Assembly (NCBI RefSeq): GCF_000220395.1 | Contig: NW_004087673.1 | Coordinates: 1-24,622, forward strand | Source: Ichthyophthirius multifiliis | Lineage: Eukaryota > Ciliophora > Oligohymenophorea > Hymenostomatida | Length of the DNA: 24,622 nucleotides | Direction of reading: 5' to 3' | Shown here: positions 22,247 to 24,622 of the stretch, piece after piece | Layout: each line of letters starts with the position of its first letter | How positions within the stretch are numbered: position 1 is the stretch's first letter | Made by a program: the position numbers and the translations under genes | Notes under the pieces: generated by a model | The model's database searches: none | The model's input: the letters and a program-made list of their open reading frames with translations, nothing else | What the model was told of the DNA's origin: nothing

Positions 22247-22614
22247 TCATTAATCAGATTAACATTCTTTTTTATAAAATTATAATATTTAATTTAACAA
22301 ATATGAAAATCTGCTTGCACTCGCATATGATAAAGTTGAAAATTCTAAAAGGAATTTTCTTTATATACATTAATATATTATTTGACCGAATTTTTCAATA
22401 ACATTTTAAGTTTCTTCAGATATTTGTATTATTTATAATAAATCATTTCCTTTAAAAATATTCAAGATCTATTTACATTTTCTCATCATTTATTAAAATA
22501 ATCGAAAAGCTTTTTAACATCTTAACTAATTAGATAGTTTTCTTTTAAGCTTAAACATAAATTTATATTCTTATCTCCAAATAAAAAAAAACTATCAATA
22601 GAATTTTAATTCAT
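22247..22614 (-). CDS. Unrecognised small protein, two +1 frame breaks at AAA-TGA
   Basis: No family recognised. ATG 22614 starts the first block (SIDSFFLFGDKNINLC, SLKENYLISQDVKKLFDYF), ending AAA-TGA with the TGA at 22488-22486. Skipping the T continues with DEKMQIDLEYFQRK, ending AAA-TGA with the TGA at 22445-22443. Skipping that T gives the third block (QISEETQNVIEKFGQ, FLLEFSTLSYASASRFS), with a final TGA at 22249-22247. The total is about 120 residues. No GT..AG introns can make these joins. The composition (D, E, G, S, A, R) is unlike spacer, and each block begins where the previous one ends. It could be a pseudogene or contain assembly errors. Its 3' end converges on the preceding plus-strand gene. 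Confidence 0.45.
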
Positions 22615-22762
22615 TTATTATTTAATATAAATAATTTATAAATTTATATAAATATTATTTTTAATTTTTAATTTAATTTTTTTTTATAATTTTTTTAAGA
22701 AAATTATGATAAAGTATTTTTATCATAATTAATTATATACTTAGAAATTTATTTATAATTTA

Positions 22763-22836
<74 letters not shown>

Positions 22837-22973
22837 TTTATATAATTATGTTTTTATTTTATTTTTTACATCAAAATAATATTTTTTATTAATATTATTT
22901 TTAATATTTTTTAAATATTTTTTTTTTTTAACATATATTCTATATTTTTTTTTTAAAAAAAAATATATATTAT
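22615..22973. other. AT-rich spacer with a long (TA)n tract
   Basis: A 359 bp divergent spacer. A near-continuous (TA)n tract spans about 22760-22833, broken by one TTT. Nothing else recognisable. Confidence 0.7.
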
Positions 22974-23964
22974 ATGATAATAGAAATTATTGATATGGAA
23001 TAAGATGAAAATTTATATAATTCAAGCATAAAAATTAATTATTTAATTTATAAAAATTATAATTTTACCCCAAAAACAATTTCAATATTAAATTAAACAA
23101 TTTTTGATAATGATGATAACATATATTTTAATTAAAAAATTTAAAAACATTAACATTTTTAAACATTATTAAACTTTTTTTCTACAATTTTAGGGATAAT
23201 TTGTTTAATTGTTTACCCTCAATTATTTTATGAATAATAGAAAATATTTATTTTAATATTAATATTTATGTCAATTAAATTTATTTGTTTTATAATTACT
23301 GCATTCATAATGTTAATAATACATTTAATAAGTTAGTTTTTTATTCGATAAAAATAAAACTTTGAAATAGTTTAAGAGTAAGTTATAATTAATAATGATA
23401 AATAATTCATTAATATATTACAACATTTAAATTAAATGGAAAGTTATGTAAGTTTAAATAGCAATTATAATTTAAATTAAAGCTAATTACATAGTATACA
23501 TTCATTTAGGGAAATAAAAGAGGAGATATCTCATTGTATTTTCTTTTATATAATATATATATATATAGATATATACATATATATATATTTATATATTTAG
23601 TTATTTATATATTTATTTATTTATATATATATTTTTTATTCTTAAATAATATTTTTTTTATAAAATTTTAGTTTCTTGTTTTAATATAGGATGGGCTTCA
23701 ATAATTTATTATAGTTAATTATATTTTTTCTATATAGTATAAGTTGTCTTATCATTTTATTTTATTATAAAATTATATGCATGTTTGCCTTTTTATATAA
23801 TTGGATATTTTATTTATTTAATTTTTTTGGTCTTTGCTTATTTTATTTTGACCATTAATATCATTTATTTATAAAACATAGATAATAGATATAATGTTAA
23901 TTTAGAAGAATTTTAAAATTAATTCGTTTATATTTCGAAACTTAAAAATATAAATAAATAATGA
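22974..23964 (+). CDS. Four-segment membrane protein, unknown family
   Basis: Exons are 22974-23535 and 23672-23964, with a 136 bp intron (GTATTTTC...AATTTTAG) rich in TA. The result is 284 residues, ending at TGA 23962-23964. After a polar N-terminus of about 60 residues come two hydrophobic segments (STILGIICLIVYPQLFY at about 67-84; ILILIFMSIKFICFIITAF at about 90-118). A cytosolic-looking loop of about 65 residues follows (QMESYVSLNSNYNLNQSQ, FREIKEEIS). Two more segments lie in exon 2 (YFFYIVQVVLSFYFIIKLY and FYIIGYFIYLIFLVFAYFI), then a short polar tail. The splice keeps frame and restores a Trp-containing segment (CFNIGWASIIYYSQ). I recognise no catalytic motif. The layout could suit a small ciliate membrane protein family, but no function is claimed. 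Confidence 0.7.
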
Positions 23965-24308
23965 AAAATAAATTATTTCTATTTATAAAAAAAAGCTTTT
24001 TTTATTCAAAAAAAATATAGTTTGAATATATTTACATATTTTAAACTATTTTTTTTTTTTAATTATATAATTATATTAATAATAAAAAAAAATTAATTTA
24101 AACAAATTTGATAAAAAATATTATATATAATTATTTAATAATATTGTTTTTTCAAATAATAATATTAATCTTTAGTTTTTTTTTTATTAATTAATAATTT
24201 TTTTATATAAAAATAAATATTTTTAATTTACTCATCCAAATATTTATAATTAATTTTTATATGAAAAAATAAAATACTCAAAACTCCTTTTTTTTATAAA
24301 AAAAAAAA
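23965..24308. other. AT-rich spacer
   Basis: A 344 bp spacer between two plus-strand genes. Nothing recognisable beyond A and T runs. Confidence 0.6.
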
Positions 24309-24622
24309 ATGATTTAAAATAGAAATGTTGTATTTTTAAAATCTTAAGATTTAACAGATGATTAATTATTATAATTAAAATAAATAAATTTTAATCCAAT
24401 TATAATTAAATTACTAGAATTCGAATACCAAAAATTCGAAGTAGATGTTGAAAATCAAATGTAAAATATAAATAGTTTTAATTCACTAGCTTTTAATAGT
24501 GTTAATTCTGTATATGCAATATAAAAATATTCCAAAGAATTATTTTTGAACAAGAAAATATTCTGTGTAGGGAAAAAAACTTAATAATTAATTGAAAAGC
24601 ATTTGAAACAAAAATATACCAT
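24309..24622 (+). CDS. Uroporphyrinogen-III synthase (HemD/UROS), 5' part
   Basis: UROS closes hydroxymethylbilane to uroporphyrinogen III in haem synthesis. The frame from ATG 24309 runs off the right edge, with 104 complete codons visible. The start (NVVFLKSQD) and INFNPIIIKLLEFEYQKF correspond to the first strands and the LSFEF motif of human UROS. SFNSLAFNSVNSVYAI fits the family segment Y.(G/S)LIFTS..AV. KIFCVGKKTQQLIEKH fits (V/I)Y.VG..TA..L. Fold and order match, though pairwise identity is low, as is usual in this fast-evolving family. Glutamines are written with both TAA and CAA. No intron is seen in the visible part. Confidence 0.72.

Noticed and set aside
1-24622. Transposons, CRISPR arrays, bacterial operons
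   Set aside because: No transposase motifs, terminal inverted repeats, spaced repeats or ribosome-binding sites; introns and the genetic code show a eukaryotic ciliate.

Overview
The window comes from a ciliate nuclear genome. Read with the standard code almost nothing is open. Read with TAA and TAG as glutamine and TGA as the only stop (genetic code 6), several well-known eukaryotic proteins appear. The clearest is the protein phosphatase 2A scaffold subunit at 1679-3949, whose nine exons give 575 residues. Base composition is extremely AT-rich (roughly 85% by eye), introns are short (about 40-150 bp, GT..AG), and spacers are poly-A/T and (TA)n. This points to a Tetrahymena/Ichthyophthirius-type oligohymenophorean macronuclear contig. 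The genus is an inference.

Layout, left to right. A MORN-repeat protein (minus) runs off the left edge and is divergent from the PP2A scaffold gene (plus); the 693 bp between them hold diverged direct repeats. A minus-strand unknown protein follows (about 4240-5160). Next are four plus-strand genes: a Gln/Asn-rich coiled-coil protein (5507-6738), a multi-pass membrane protein with two PX-like domains (7506-9174), a second coiled-coil protein (9658-10332) and a Tctex1-type dynein light chain (10537-10869). A minus-strand relic of a cyclic-nucleotide-binding channel tail (about 11040-12086) lies downstream of a complete CNBD-type K+ channel gene (13546-17164, minus). After about 2.1 kb of spacer comes a SIN1/AVO1-like gene (TORC2 subunit, 19264-19957). 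A 1.6 kb spacer leads to two short, frame-interrupted genes (21546-22140 plus; 22247-22614 minus), a four-segment membrane protein (22974-23964), and the start of a uroporphyrinogen-III synthase (HemD) gene cut by the right edge.

The genes do not form a pathway or operon. They are individually transcribed eukaryotic genes for ciliary motility (dynein light chain), signalling (PP2A, TORC2), membrane excitability and identity (K+ channel, PX protein) and haem synthesis. The most unusual pattern is that at least eight places in five gene-like regions become continuous if one base is skipped at or just before an in-frame TGA (+1), three of them at AAA-TGA. Assembly indels or gene decay are the conservative explanations. 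A genuine +1 frameshift, as known at stop codons in Euplotes, is the exciting alternative. At least one break goes the other way (-1, at 6294-6299). No tRNA, rRNA, CRISPR array, transposon or telomere was found.
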